A stretch of DNA of 64,000 nucleotides from NCBI RefSeq assembly GCF_902498785.1, contig NZ_LR701493.1, positions 481,459 through 545,458 of the forward strand, given 5' to 3'. This document shows, piece by piece, positions 55,540-64,000 of this stretch (position 1 is its first letter; every line of letters begins with the position of its first letter). Origin of the DNA: Sphingomonas sp. EC-HK361 (GTDB taxonomy: Bacteria > Pseudomonadota > Alphaproteobacteria > Sphingomonadales > Sphingomonadaceae). Under the pieces are notes generated by a model. That model had not been told where the DNA came from, ran no database searches, and saw only the letters and a list, made by a program, of their open reading frames with translations. The translations under genes were made by a program, and so were the position numbers.

Positions 55540-56595
55540 TCAGCCGCCGAGCCGCGCGTGGCGCGAACGGAAGCGCAGCGGGACGTCGCGGCCGGTTTCG
55601 ATCGATTCATACAGCGCGGTGATGAGCTCGAGGCTCCGCCGCCCCTCCAGCCCGTCCACGAGCGCCGCGGCATCGTTTTTCAGGCAATCGACGACATGCT
55701 CGTAATAGGCCTGGTGGCCATAGCCATAGACGTTCGGCGGATTGACCGAGAAATCCTCGAGCACCTTCTCGTCGCCTGCCTGCGGATCGACGAAGTCCCA
55801 CGTCACCATCTTGTTGACCGCAAAACCGCCGATGACGACTGTGCCGCCCTCGCCCAGGATCGAGAGCGACCCTTCCAGATCGCGCGGCCGTGCGGCGTTG
55901 GTCGCCTCGACGACGCCCAGCGCGCCGTTGGCGAATTGTAGCGTGGCGATCGCGGTGTCCTCCGCCTCGATATCGACCAGCGTGCGCGAGGCGCGGGCGT
56001 GGACCGACACCACGTCGCCCATGAAATATTCGAGCAGATCGACATGGTGGCTGGCCTGATTGGCCAGCACGCCGCCATCCTGCGCCCAGGTGCCGCGCCA
56101 CGGATCCTGATCGTAATAACTCTGGTCGCGCCGCCAGCGAACCCGCACCGTGCCCAGGACCAGCTTGCCGAAACGCCCTGCATCCAGCGCCTCGCGTGCC
56201 TTCACGACGGGCACGTTCAGCCGGTTCTGCTTCACCACGAACAGCTTCACGCGCGCGCGGTCGCACGCGGCGATCATCGCGTCGGCATCTTCCAGGCGCA
56301 GCGCCATCGGCTTTTCGACGACGACATGCTTGCCAGCACGGGCAGCGGCAATGGCGTGCTCGGCGTGCATGCCGCTCGGCGTCAGGACGGTGACGACCTC
56401 GACCGCCGGGTCCGCGAGCATGGCATCGAGCGAATCATAGGCGGCGACGTTGTGACGCTGACGCGCGGCCTCCAGCCGGGCGGGATCGTTGTCACAGATC
56501 GCCACGAGCTCCGCGCCGTCGATTTCGCCACCCCCGAGCAGGTCGAGATGCCGCTTCGCAATCCGGCCACAGCCGACAACGCCAAACTTAATCAT
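55540..56595 (-). CDS. Gfo/Idh/MocA family nucleotide-sugar oxidoreductase
   Basis: A 351-residue NAD(P)-binding protein. FGVVGCGRIAKRHLDLL is the Rossmann start, EKPMAL the core EKP, and VVKQNRLNVPVVKAREAL resembles WbpB/WlbA-like enzymes that oxidise C3 of UDP-sugar uronates. It is the first gene of the leftward run. The ATG has an AT-rich tract (ATTATATTAGA) just upstream, so leader length may be very short. The group assignment is inference. Confidence 0.85.
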   Translation of the reverse strand: MIKFGVVGCGRIAKRHLDLLGGGEIDGAELVAICDNDPARLEAARQRHNVAAYDSLDAMLADPAVEVVTVLTPSGMHAEHAIAAARAGKHVVVEKPMALRLEDADAMIAACDRARVKLFVVKQNRLNVPVVKAREALDAGRFGKLVLGTVRVRWRRDQSYYDQDPWRGTWAQDGGVLANQASHHVDLLEYFMGDVVSVHARASRTLVDIEAEDTAIATLQFANGALGVVEATNAARPRDLEGSLSILGEGGTVVIGGFAVNKMVTWDFVDPQAGDEKVLEDFSVNPPNVYGYGHQAYYEHVVDCLKNDAAALVDGLEGRRSLELITALYESIETGRDVPLRFRSRHARLGG

Positions 56596-56828
56596 TCTAA
56601 TATAATGCCTTCGCTGGAGCCGATCGGATCAGCCGCCGGGCGCCGATAGAGGCTTTCGCGCGGTCATGCAATGCGCGCTGCCTGGGCATCCTTTTCAGCA
56701 TATCGGGGCAATCACCGGCCCTCGCACGCCAGCGGTCGAGAGCCGCGCCTTTCCACCGTGCGAACGCGCGGGAGGCGCATTGCCATGCCGCTTTGTTTTG
56801 GTGATCGGATGTCCTACGGGACGAAGCC

Positions 56829-58223
56829 ATGTCGTCGCATTCCCGCCCCTTGCCGCGCCTCGATGTCGGGCTGGGCTTCATTCTGCTCTGCGCCTTTGCC
56901 GCCGTGCTGTGGCTGGCGGGAGGCGCGTCGCGTGCCGATGCGATGGGGCAGGTGCTCGTGCGCACGGCCGCATTCGCGATTCTCGTCGCGCTCGCGCTGT
57001 TCGGGCCGCGTCCCGCATTCGCTTCGGCAAAGCCTGTCACATGGCTGCTCGCTTCGGCGATCCTGCTGGCCATGCTGCAACTTGTGCCACTTCCGCCGGC
57101 GCTCTGGCAGGCGCTGCCGGGCCGCGCGCTGTTCGGCCAGGCGGCGGAACTGACCGGGCAGTCCCAGCCGTGGCGACCGATCGCGATCGTCCCGGGCGCT
57201 GCCGCCAATGCGGCCGCATCGCTCGTCGTTCCGCTCGTCGTGCTGATCCTGTGGGGTTGCCTGCGCGAAGACGAGCGCCGGCGGCTGCCGGGCTTGTTGC
57301 TGATCCTGGTGACGGCGTCGATGGCGCTGGGCCTGTTGCAATTTACCGGTAGCGTCTTCGACAATCCGCTCATCAACGATTCGATCGACCAGGTCAGCGG
57401 GACCTTTGCCAACCGCAACCATTTCGCCGCCTTTCTGGCGATCGGGTGCGTGGTCGCGCCGGTCTGGGCGTTCGCGGAAGGGCGCAAGCCCGGCTGGCGC
57501 GCGCCGACCGCGCTCGGCATCGTCGCGCTGCTTGTGCTTGCCCTTCTGCTGACGGGATCGCGCGCGGGAATTCTGCTCGGCGTGATCGGCCTCGGCTTCG
57601 GCCTGCTGCTGGCGCGCGACGGCATCCGCCGCACGCTGCGCCACTATCCGCGCTGGGTATTCCCGGCGCTGATCGGCGCGATCGTTCTGCTCGTTGCGGG
57701 GCTTGCGGTGGCAAGCATTCTTGCCGACCGCGCGGTGTCGGTCCACCGCGTGTTCGAGAACGCATCGGTCGCCGACAGGCGCGAAAATGCGCTGCCCGTC
57801 GTGCTGGCGATGGTGAAGGCCTATTTCCCGTTCGGTGCGGGCTTTGGCGGGTTCGACCAGATCTTCCGCATCCACGAACCGTTCGACCTATTGACGTATA
57901 CCTATTTCAATCAGGCGCATGATGATCTGCTGGCGGTGGTGCTGGATGGCGGGCTTGCGGGGGCCGTCATCCTGCTGGCCGGACTCGGCTGGGCCGTTCT
58001 CGCCAGCATGCGGGCGTGGCGGACGGGCGCGCGAACCGGCGCCAGACAGACCGCGCGGCTCGGCTCGGTGATCCTGCTGATCGTCGTGCTTGCCAGCGCG
58101 GTGGACTATCCCGCGCGCACGCCGATGATGATGGCCGTCGTGATGCTCGCCGCGCTCTGGCTGGCGGACCAGCGGGATGCGGCCGGTCAGCGTCCTTTAC
58201 CCGCTACCCGCCAGCCGATATAG
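56829..58223 (+). CDS. O-antigen ligase-like membrane protein (Wzy_C)
   Basis: A 464-residue protein with about 11-12 spans. The conserved stretch LLTGSRAGILLGVIGLGFGL and the long periplasmic loop are typical of Wzy_C/RfaL ligases. Placed before wza and wzc it may be a ligase or a second polymerase for the locus. Divergent from the Gfo/Idh gene with a 233-bp spacer, in which only AT-rich short tracts and no clear -10/-35 pair are seen. Confidence 0.8.
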   Translation: MSSHSRPLPRLDVGLGFILLCAFAAVLWLAGGASRADAMGQVLVRTAAFAILVALALFGPRPAFASAKPVTWLLASAILLAMLQLVPLPPALWQALPGRALFGQAAELTGQSQPWRPIAIVPGAAANAAASLVVPLVVLILWGCLREDERRRLPGLLLILVTASMALGLLQFTGSVFDNPLINDSIDQVSGTFANRNHFAAFLAIGCVVAPVWAFAEGRKPGWRAPTALGIVALLVLALLLTGSRAGILLGVIGLGFGLLLARDGIRRTLRHYPRWVFPALIGAIVLLVAGLAVASILADRAVSVHRVFENASVADRRENALPVVLAMVKAYFPFGAGFGGFDQIFRIHEPFDLLTYTYFNQAHDDLLAVVLDGGLAGAVILLAGLGWAVLASMRAWRTGARTGARQTARLGSVILLIVVLASAVDYPARTPMMMAVVMLAALWLADQRDAAGQRPLPATRQPI

Positions 58224-58263
58224 CGCGCGATCTTCCCCTTAAGTCTGGAAGCGTTTCACAGGC

Positions 58264-58974
58264 ATGCGTAAAATCTTCTTCACCCTGCTGATCGCAGCGG
58301 CCCTCTCCGGGTGCGGCGGCAGAGAACCCCTGGAATCGACCCAGACCCTGACGGTGGTGAAGGACAGCGGGACGCTGCCGGCGCCCGATCGCAACGACCT
58401 GACCGCGCCCGATCGGCCCTCGCTGATCGGCCCGCTCGACACGATCCAGGTCGACGTGCTCAGCGTGCCCGATCTCAGCCGCGAGATGCAGGTCGACGCC
58501 AGCGGGCGCATCTCGATGCCGCTGGCCGGCGCGATCGATGCGCGCGGCAAGACGTCGGAGGAGCTGGCACGCCAGATCGAAACCGCGCTGCGCGCACGCT
58601 ATATCCGTGACCCGCAGGTGACGGTGAACATCAAGAGCTCCGTCAGCCAGGTGGTGACGGTCGACGGACAGGTTGTCGAGCCCGGCCTTTACCCGGTGAC
58701 CAACCAGATGACTTTGTTGCGCGCGATCGCGTCTGCCAAGGGGCTGTCCGAATATGCGCGGCAGGATGATGTCGTGATCCTGCGCACGGTGAACGGCCGC
58801 AAGCTTGCCGGGCTGTATAATGTGGGCGCGATCCGTCGTGGCGCCTATGACGATCCGCCGATCTACGCCAACGACCTCATCGTCGTCGGCGATTCGCCGC
58901 AGCGTCGCCTCTTCCGCGATTTCGTATCGCTGTCGCCCATTCTCGCCGCGCCGCTCATCGCGCTCGTGCAATAA
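58264..58974 (+). CDS. Polysaccharide export lipoprotein (Wza/GumB-like)
   Basis: A 236-residue outer-membrane auxiliary protein. The lipobox ALSGC gives Cys17. The Poly_export domain (LDTIQVDVLSVPDLSREMQVDASGRI) and a SLBB domain (TVDGQVVEPGLYPVTNQMTL) follow. It forms the export channel with Wzc. It is followed 14 bases on by wzc. Confidence 0.93.
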   Translation: MRKIFFTLLIAAALSGCGGREPLESTQTLTVVKDSGTLPAPDRNDLTAPDRPSLIGPLDTIQVDVLSVPDLSREMQVDASGRISMPLAGAIDARGKTSEELARQIETALRARYIRDPQVTVNIKSSVSQVVTVDGQVVEPGLYPVTNQMTLLRAIASAKGLSEYARQDDVVILRTVNGRKLAGLYNVGAIRRGAYDDPPIYANDLIVVGDSPQRRLFRDFVSLSPILAAPLIALVQ

Positions 58975-58988
58975 GGCTCCCGGACGTC

Positions 58989-61205
58989 ATGAACATGGTT
59001 TATCCTGATCGGCCCGCTGCCCTCGCACCGGCCGGCGCCGCATTCCCCACAGCGGGGGCCGCCCCGGCTGAAGGCTTGCCGATCATCCGGCAGTATCTGC
59101 GGATCGCGATGCGCTGGCGTTACGTGATCCTCGGCATCACTGCGGCGTGCGTGCTGCTGGGCCTCGTCGTCACCCTGCTGATGACGCCGAAATACATGGC
59201 GGTCACCACGGTCGAGATTTCGCGCGAATCGGACAAGGTCACCGACTTTCAGGGCGTGCAGCGTGACGCGGGCGTTGCCGATCAGGAATTCTACCAGACG
59301 CAATACGGCCTGCTGAAATCGCGGTCGCTGTCGGAACGGGTCGCGTTGCAGATGCGGCTGGTCGATGATCCGAAATTCTACGAGATGTTCCGCGTCAAAT
59401 CGAAGCTCGATGCCTTTCAGCTGGTCGACGGGCGATACCCCGCGGCAGGACGCGCGACGCGCCAGCGCATCGCCGGCGAGACGCTGCTCAAGAACGTCGA
59501 TGTATCGCCGACGCGTCTGTCACGGCTCGTCGATATCGGCTTTACCAGTCCGGACCCGGATTTTTCGGCGAAGGTCGCGAATGCCTGGGCCGACAATTTC
59601 ATCCAGACCAATCTTGAGCGCAAGATCCAGGCAACGTCCTATGGCCGCGACCTGCTGCAGAAGCAGCTGGCACAGCTGAAGGACAAGCTGAACGAATCGC
59701 AGCGGCAGCTGGTCGGCTATGCCTCGGCCGAGAAGATCATCAATCTTCCCTCCCAGTCCAGCGACGGGAAGACGACCGCCGAGCGCTCGATCGTGGCGGA
59801 CGATCTCGCGTCGTTGAACACCGCGCTTTCGCAAGCCACCGCAGACCGTATCCAGGCGCAGGCGCGCTTCGAACAGTCCGGGCGCGCCGGCGCCTCGACC
59901 GAGGCGCTGCGCAATCAGGCGATCAACGCCCTGCGACAGAAACGGGCGGAACTCGCTGCCGATTATCAGCGGATGATGGTCCAGTTCGAGCCGGGTTATC
60001 CGGCCGCCAAGGCGATCCAGGGCCAGATCGATCAGCTCGATCGCAGCATCGCGCGTGAGGAGGGCCGCGTTTCGGGTTCGCTCGCGGCGGATTTCCGTGA
60101 GGCCCAGGAGCGGGAATCGGCGCTCAAGGCCAAGGTCGAGCAGCTCAAGACCGGCTATCTCGACCTGCGCCGGCGCAGCATCCAGTACAATATCTACCAG
60201 CAGGAAGTGGACACCAACCGCGCACTGTATGACGGCCTGCTGCAGCGGTTCAAGGAAATCGGCGTTGCCGGCGGCGTGGGGGTGAACAACATTTCCGTCG
60301 TCGACCCGGCCGATGTGCCGCAGCGTCCATCGAGCCCACGCATGCTGGTGAACCTCGCGCTGTCGCTGCTGGCCGGGCTGGGGCTTGGTGCGCTCATCGC
60401 GATCGCGCTCGAGCAGATCGACGAAGCCATCGCCGATCCGGGCGAAGTCGAGCGGCGGCTCGGTCTGCCGCTGCTCGGCTCGGTTCCCAAGCTGGAGCAC
60501 GGCACGCCGACCGAGGCGCTCCTCGATCGCAAGTCGGAGATGTTCGACGCCTATCTGGCGGTGCAGACCAATCTCGGCTTTACGACCGAACACGGCGTGC
60601 CGCGCTCGTTCGCCGTCACCTCGACGCGGCCGGCGGAAGGAAAATCGACGACGGCGCTTGCGCTCGCTACGACGCTGGCGCGCGCCCACCGCAAGGTCAT
60701 CCTTGTCGACGGCGACATGCGATCGCCCTCGATCCATCATCTCGGCGGCGTCGATCACGATCACGGTCTGAGCAACTTCCTGTCGGGTCAGGACGATATC
60801 GCGACGCTTACCTTCCAGATGCGCGACCTTGGTTTCACCGCGATGTCGGCGGGGCCGATTCCGCCCAACGCCGCCGAGCTGCTGACCGGGAACCGGCTGG
60901 CACTGCTGATCGAGCGGCTGGGGGAGCAGTATGACCATGTCGTGATCGATTCGCCGCCGGTGATGGGCCTGGCGGACGCGCCGCTGATCGCGAGCCGGGT
61001 GGAGGGCGTGATCTACGCCGTCGAATCGCACGGCATCCGCACCAGCATGGTCAAGACCGCGCTGGCCCGCCTGACGAGCGCGAATGCGCGGATCATTGGC
61101 GGCGTTTTGACCAAGTTCGTCGCGCGCAAGGCCAATTACGGCTACGGCTATGAATATGGCTACGGCTATGGCCGGCAGGGCGACAAGTCCGCGTCGGACG
61201 CCTGA
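58989..61205 (+). CDS. Wzc-like tyrosine autokinase fused to Wzz chain-length domain
   Basis: A 738-residue inner-membrane protein. The Wzz domain spans two membrane helices (about 45-65 and about 455-475) with a periplasmic coiled coil. The BY-kinase domain has Walker A STRPAEGKSTTALAL (about 548), Walker A' VILVDGDMRSPSIHHLG and Walker B HVVIDSPPVMGLADAP. It ends in a tyrosine cluster (NYGYGYEYGYGYGRQG, about 716-731), the autophosphorylation site. It controls chain length and export. Confidence 0.95.
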   Translation: MNMVYPDRPAALAPAGAAFPTAGAAPAEGLPIIRQYLRIAMRWRYVILGITAACVLLGLVVTLLMTPKYMAVTTVEISRESDKVTDFQGVQRDAGVADQEFYQTQYGLLKSRSLSERVALQMRLVDDPKFYEMFRVKSKLDAFQLVDGRYPAAGRATRQRIAGETLLKNVDVSPTRLSRLVDIGFTSPDPDFSAKVANAWADNFIQTNLERKIQATSYGRDLLQKQLAQLKDKLNESQRQLVGYASAEKIINLPSQSSDGKTTAERSIVADDLASLNTALSQATADRIQAQARFEQSGRAGASTEALRNQAINALRQKRAELAADYQRMMVQFEPGYPAAKAIQGQIDQLDRSIAREEGRVSGSLAADFREAQERESALKAKVEQLKTGYLDLRRRSIQYNIYQQEVDTNRALYDGLLQRFKEIGVAGGVGVNNISVVDPADVPQRPSSPRMLVNLALSLLAGLGLGALIAIALEQIDEAIADPGEVERRLGLPLLGSVPKLEHGTPTEALLDRKSEMFDAYLAVQTNLGFTTEHGVPRSFAVTSTRPAEGKSTTALALATTLARAHRKVILVDGDMRSPSIHHLGGVDHDHGLSNFLSGQDDIATLTFQMRDLGFTAMSAGPIPPNAAELLTGNRLALLIERLGEQYDHVVIDSPPVMGLADAPLIASRVEGVIYAVESHGIRTSMVKTALARLTSANARIIGGVLTKFVARKANYGYGYEYGYGYGRQGDKSASDA

Positions 61206-61208
61206 CCG

Positions 61209-62438
61209 GTGGCGGGGCGCTCTCGCGTAGCGCGGCGATCGGGGGCCGAATGGAGCGTCCGTATCGGTCTCGCGCTGGCGACGCTCGTGCTCGGCTATCT
61301 CGTCGTCACCGCAACGCTCGCCTATGCGCTGCGGAACGGCGATCCCGAGCGTGCACACGCCATGGCGCCACATGACGGGCGGATCGCCGCGCTGCTGAGC
61401 GAAAAGCTGACGACCGACGCCGACGCGACGCCGCGGGATCGCGCGCGGGCCGTGGCGTTGGGCAAGCAGGCGCTACGCGACGATGCGACCGCGGTGATCG
61501 CCGCATCCTCGCTCGGACTCAACGCCGATATGGCCGGCGACCAGAGTCACGCGCGCGCGCTCTTTGGCTATGCCGAGACACTCTCGCGACGCGATCTCGC
61601 AACCCAGCTATGGGCGATCGAGGACGCGGTCGCGCGCGGCGACGTTCCGGGGGCGCTCAGGCATTACGACACCGCGCTGCGCACCTCGGCCAAGGCATCG
61701 ACCCTCCTCTTTCCCGTGCTGGCCTCGGCCATCGCGACGCCCGAAGTCCGCACGAATCTCGTCCGGACGCTGGCGCGGAAGCCCGAATGGAGCGTGCATT
61801 TCATCGGCTATGCGGTGGATGAGGGCAGCGATCCGCGCGCGACCGCGGCGCTGCTTGCGGGCCTGCAGCGCGCGGGTGTGCCGGTCGCGCCGAGCTGGCG
61901 TGCCGGGATGGTCAACCGGCTGCTCGATGCCGGTTTCGCGGCTGAAAGCTGGGCGGCCTATGCGAGGCTGCGTCCGGGTGCGCCGCGCAACGCTTCGCGC
62001 GATCCCGACTTCGCGCTGGATCCCGCCAACGCGTCGCGGTTCGACTGGCTGGCCGTGCAGGACAGTGGTTCGGCATCGATCCTGCCGCGCGCCAAAGGTG
62101 GCCTCGCGCAGTATTCCATGCCTTCCGGTTCGACCGGCGCCGTGTTGCAGCAGGTCCAGATGCTGCCACCGGGCAATTATCGGATCGACGGGCAGAGCGC
62201 GAACGTGACCCAGCCGGCGGGAGCCGGCCCCTATTGGTCGCTCGCCTGTCGCGGCGGACGCGAGCTCGGCCGGGTCGATGTCGGGCCCTCGGCGGCGTCC
62301 AACGGCGCGTTTTCCGGTCGGTTCAGCGTCCCTGCAGGATGCCCGGTCCAAACGCTGTCGCTGATCGTCCGCGCAACCGATGCGATCGGCGGCAGCGAGG
62401 GCGAGATTCACCGCGCCATCCTGCGCACGGCGGGATGA
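61209..62438 (+). CDS. Unrecognised membrane-anchored protein of the export operon
   Basis: A 409-residue protein. A short cytoplasmic N-terminus precedes one membrane helix (IGLALATLVLGYLVVTATLAY). The middle is helical and Ala-rich with paired repeats like tetratricopeptide units (LGKQALRDDATAVIAASSLG, ALFGYAETLSRRDLATQLWA). The C-terminal 120 residues (QDSGSASILPRAKGGLAQYS to the end) look like a beta-sandwich of a carbohydrate-binding type. The GTG start follows the wzc stop by three bases. It probably helps polymer assembly, but no family could be named. Confidence 0.75.
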   Translation: MAGRSRVARRSGAEWSVRIGLALATLVLGYLVVTATLAYALRNGDPERAHAMAPHDGRIAALLSEKLTTDADATPRDRARAVALGKQALRDDATAVIAASSLGLNADMAGDQSHARALFGYAETLSRRDLATQLWAIEDAVARGDVPGALRHYDTALRTSAKASTLLFPVLASAIATPEVRTNLVRTLARKPEWSVHFIGYAVDEGSDPRATAALLAGLQRAGVPVAPSWRAGMVNRLLDAGFAAESWAAYARLRPGAPRNASRDPDFALDPANASRFDWLAVQDSGSASILPRAKGGLAQYSMPSGSTGAVLQQVQMLPPGNYRIDGQSANVTQPAGAGPYWSLACRGGRELGRVDVGPSAASNGAFSGRFSVPAGCPVQTLSLIVRATDAIGGSEGEIHRAILRTAG

Positions 62439-62470
62439 GCGGGCATGATGGCGAACGAGGAGATCGTTGC

Positions 62471-62800
62471 GTGACGGCTTCGGGACGAAGGCTACCGATC
62501 GTGACGGCATGGGCAGCGGTGCTGGCGATGGCAGTGCCCGCGCCCGCGACCGCTCAGACGACGCCGAGCGGCCAGGTCGCCAAATCGTCGGTCGGCAAGG
62601 TCGGCGAGCGCGCGACCAAGGAACAGGCCGCGAGCGGGATCGAGCCGCTCGACCGGATCGACAGCCGTATTCAGAACCGCGTCCAGTCGCGAATCCGCAA
62701 CCGCATCGATCGTTATTACGATCCGACGGCCAACGCGGTGTCGCCGTTCAAGGTCGCCGAGGAAAAGACGCGCACCGCAGGCACGCCGCAAGTCCGCTGA
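62471..62800 (+). CDS. Small exported protein, unrecognised
   Basis: A 109-residue protein with a signal peptide (LPIVTAWAAVLAMAVPAPATA) and a short Arg/Asp/Gln-rich body (IEPLDRIDSRIQNRVQSRIR). The GTG start has GAGGAG eight bases upstream; the in-frame ATG at 62435 overlaps the previous stop (ATGA) and would give a longer, non-signal N-terminus. It is the last gene of the operon. Confidence 0.65.
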   Translation: MTASGRRLPIVTAWAAVLAMAVPAPATAQTTPSGQVAKSSVGKVGERATKEQAASGIEPLDRIDSRIQNRVQSRIRNRIDRYYDPTANAVSPFKVAEEKTRTAGTPQVR

Positions 62801-62824
62801 CCGCGCGGTTCGATGGAGGATCGA

Positions 62825-63811
62825 TCAGCCGGCGCTGGGCCGTGACGCGCAAGCGGGGGCGAGGCGGCAGGTCAGCCCGGTGTCGGTTTCGATCTGGATC
62901 GTCGTATGGTCGATCGCGAACCGCTCGCGAAGATCGTGTGCGGCCCGGTGAGTGAAGGCGTCTCCCGGATATCCTGAAGGCACAACAAGATGCACGGTCA
63001 GCGCGGTTTCGGTCGTGCTCATCGGCCAGACGTGAAGGTCGTGGATCCCGGTGACGCCCGCCCGCGCACGGAGATACGTCTCGATTCCCGGCAGATCCGT
63101 GCCGGGGGGCGCCGCGTGTAGCGTCATGTTCACCGAATCGCGCAGCAGTCCCCAGGTCCCGATCGCGATGACGACCACGATGGCAAGGCTCGTCACCGGA
63201 TCGATCCAGGTCTTGCCGGTGACCGCGATCAGCCAGCCTGCAACGACGACGCCGGCCGACACCACCGCGTCGGCTGCCATATGGAGGAAGGCGCCGCGGA
63301 TGTTGATGTCGTCATGTCGCCCGCGCATGAACAGCAGTGCCGTCGCGGTGTTTACCGCGATCCCGATTGCGGCGACGACCATCACCGTGCCGGTCTGAAC
63401 CGGCGTCGGGTTGGCCAGACGCGTGATCGCCTCGACCGCGATCGCGCCAATCGCGACGAGCAGCAGCAGCGCATTCAGGAAGGCGGCGAGGATCGACGAA
63501 CTCTTGAGTCCGTAGGTATAGCGCCCGCCCGGTCGCCGCGTCGCAAGCGTCGCCGCGCCCCACGCGATCAACAGCCCCGCGACATCGGACAGATTGTGCC
63601 CGGCGTCGGCGAGCAGCGCCATCGAGTCGGCGAGGAAGCCATACACCGCCTCGACGACGACGAAGCCCAGGTTGAGCGTGACGCCGATCGCGAAGGCGCG
63701 TCCGAACGACGCGGGGGCATGTGAGTGGCCGTTTGGCCCGTGCGAATGGTGCCCGCGCGTCGCGCTGACGTCCGCGGCGTGATCGTGATGATGGGCGTGC
63801 GTACCGGACAT
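62825..63811 (-). CDS. Cation diffusion facilitator metal exporter
   Basis: A 328-residue protein with six spans. A His-rich N-terminus (THAHHHDHAADVSATRGHHS) and the metal sites LLADAGHNLSDVAGLLIAWG (HNxxD) and FLHMAADAVVSAG (HxxxD) are typical of the zinc/cobalt CzcD-ZitB group. The C-terminal cytosolic domain (GVTGIHDLHVWPMSTTETAL) is complete. It faces the export operon tail to tail. Confidence 0.95.
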   Translation of the reverse strand: MSGTHAHHHDHAADVSATRGHHSHGPNGHSHAPASFGRAFAIGVTLNLGFVVVEAVYGFLADSMALLADAGHNLSDVAGLLIAWGAATLATRRPGGRYTYGLKSSSILAAFLNALLLLVAIGAIAVEAITRLANPTPVQTGTVMVVAAIGIAVNTATALLFMRGRHDDINIRGAFLHMAADAVVSAGVVVAGWLIAVTGKTWIDPVTSLAIVVVIAIGTWGLLRDSVNMTLHAAPPGTDLPGIETYLRARAGVTGIHDLHVWPMSTTETALTVHLVVPSGYPGDAFTHRAAHDLRERFAIDHTTIQIETDTGLTCRLAPACASRPSAG

Positions 63812-63912
63812 GCGACCTCCGCTGCCGGGATTTTCGCCCGGTTTCAGCCTGTCGCCGCCATGATCGAAGGGCCAGCGCGAGGCAACCCCTCCGCGCGCCG
63901 CCGTCGCCCCCT

Positions 63913-63999
63913 TTATTCTGCTGCCTGCGCCTCGTCGGGATCGCGCGCCACGTCGCCGGGCAGTGCCCAGATCAGGTCGTGCTTGCCAAGCACCCGTCC
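63913..63999 (-). CDS. C-terminal end of an unidentified protein
   Basis: On the minus strand an open frame enters from the right edge and stops at TAA (63913-63915). The last 28 residues (GRVLGKHDLIWALPGDVARD onward, ending DPDEAQAAE) show no recognised motif. The acidic tail is typical of a real C-terminus. It faces left; the spacer to the CDF gene (63812-63912) shows nothing clear. Confidence 0.6.
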   Translation of the reverse strand, partial: GRVLGKHDLIWALPGDVARDPDEAQAAE

Positions 64000-64000
64000 G

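Noticed and set aside
35514-62800. A gellan/sphingan locus
   Set aside because: Gellan loci have the full rmlABCD set and lack gmd-fcl; here fucose and amino-sugar genes dominate and rmlCD are absent.

Overview
The window is a high-GC alphaproteobacterial chromosome segment, most likely from the Sphingomonadales (Sphingomonas or a close relative). This rests on a circularly permuted two-piece tmRNA with tag ANDNEALAIAA, a CtrA regulator whose upstream region carries a TTAA-N7-TTAA box and a GANTC site, three families of short palindromic intergenic repeats of the kind common in sphingomonads, and sphingomonad-like exopolysaccharide genes. No rRNA, tRNA, CRISPR array, insertion sequence or prophage gene was seen.

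Left part (1-13.7 kb): an Rrf2-type regulator cut by the edge, the ssrA gene, then a tandem of three stem-loops that share the same 14-nt loop. The next block reads leftward and is the classic translation/RNA operon: rimP, nusA, a tautomerase, ylxR-like, infB, rbfA, a VapBC-type toxin-antitoxin pair, tdk, truB, rpsO, then a terminator and pnp. Neighbouring genes are repeatedly joined by TGATG, ATGA or GTGA stop-start overlaps. A palindromic repeat lies between rbfA and infB, and a related one has entered truB in frame.

Middle part (13.7-35.5 kb): two tandem lipoprotein PQQ-type sugar dehydrogenases, a radical-SAM DNA-repair-type protein, a GT87-like membrane glycosyltransferase, smc, two DsbA-like thiol oxidoreductases, a DciA-like DUF721 protein, mutY, a serine hydrolase, nudC, ctrA, an AI-2E family permease, an SGNH-like protein with a LysR regulator facing pirin and wrbA, a VanY-like peptidase whose start codon overlaps that of a divergent RluA-type pseudouridine synthase, arfB and an RNase H-like gene.

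Right part (35.5-62.8 kb): a Wzx/Wzy-type polysaccharide locus. It opens with a Tat-exported beta-helix protein and rmlB/rmlA. A long leftward run holds the dTDP-independent sugar genes (gmd, fcl, a FlaA1/WbpM-like dehydratase, and a Gfo/Idh-acyltransferase-aminotransferase trio), the initiating phosphoglycosyl transferase, three other glycosyltransferases, a methyltransferase, an acetyltransferase, an AsnB-type amidotransferase, Wzx and Wzy. A rightward run holds an O-antigen-ligase-like protein, Wza, a fused Wzc kinase and two unrecognised exported or anchored proteins. rmlC and rmlD are absent, so the product of RmlAB must be used differently or completed elsewhere. The gene set suggests a repeat unit of about four sugars with fucose, amino-sugar and possibly uronamide residues (inference). 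A CDF metal exporter and the end of an unidentified gene close the window.
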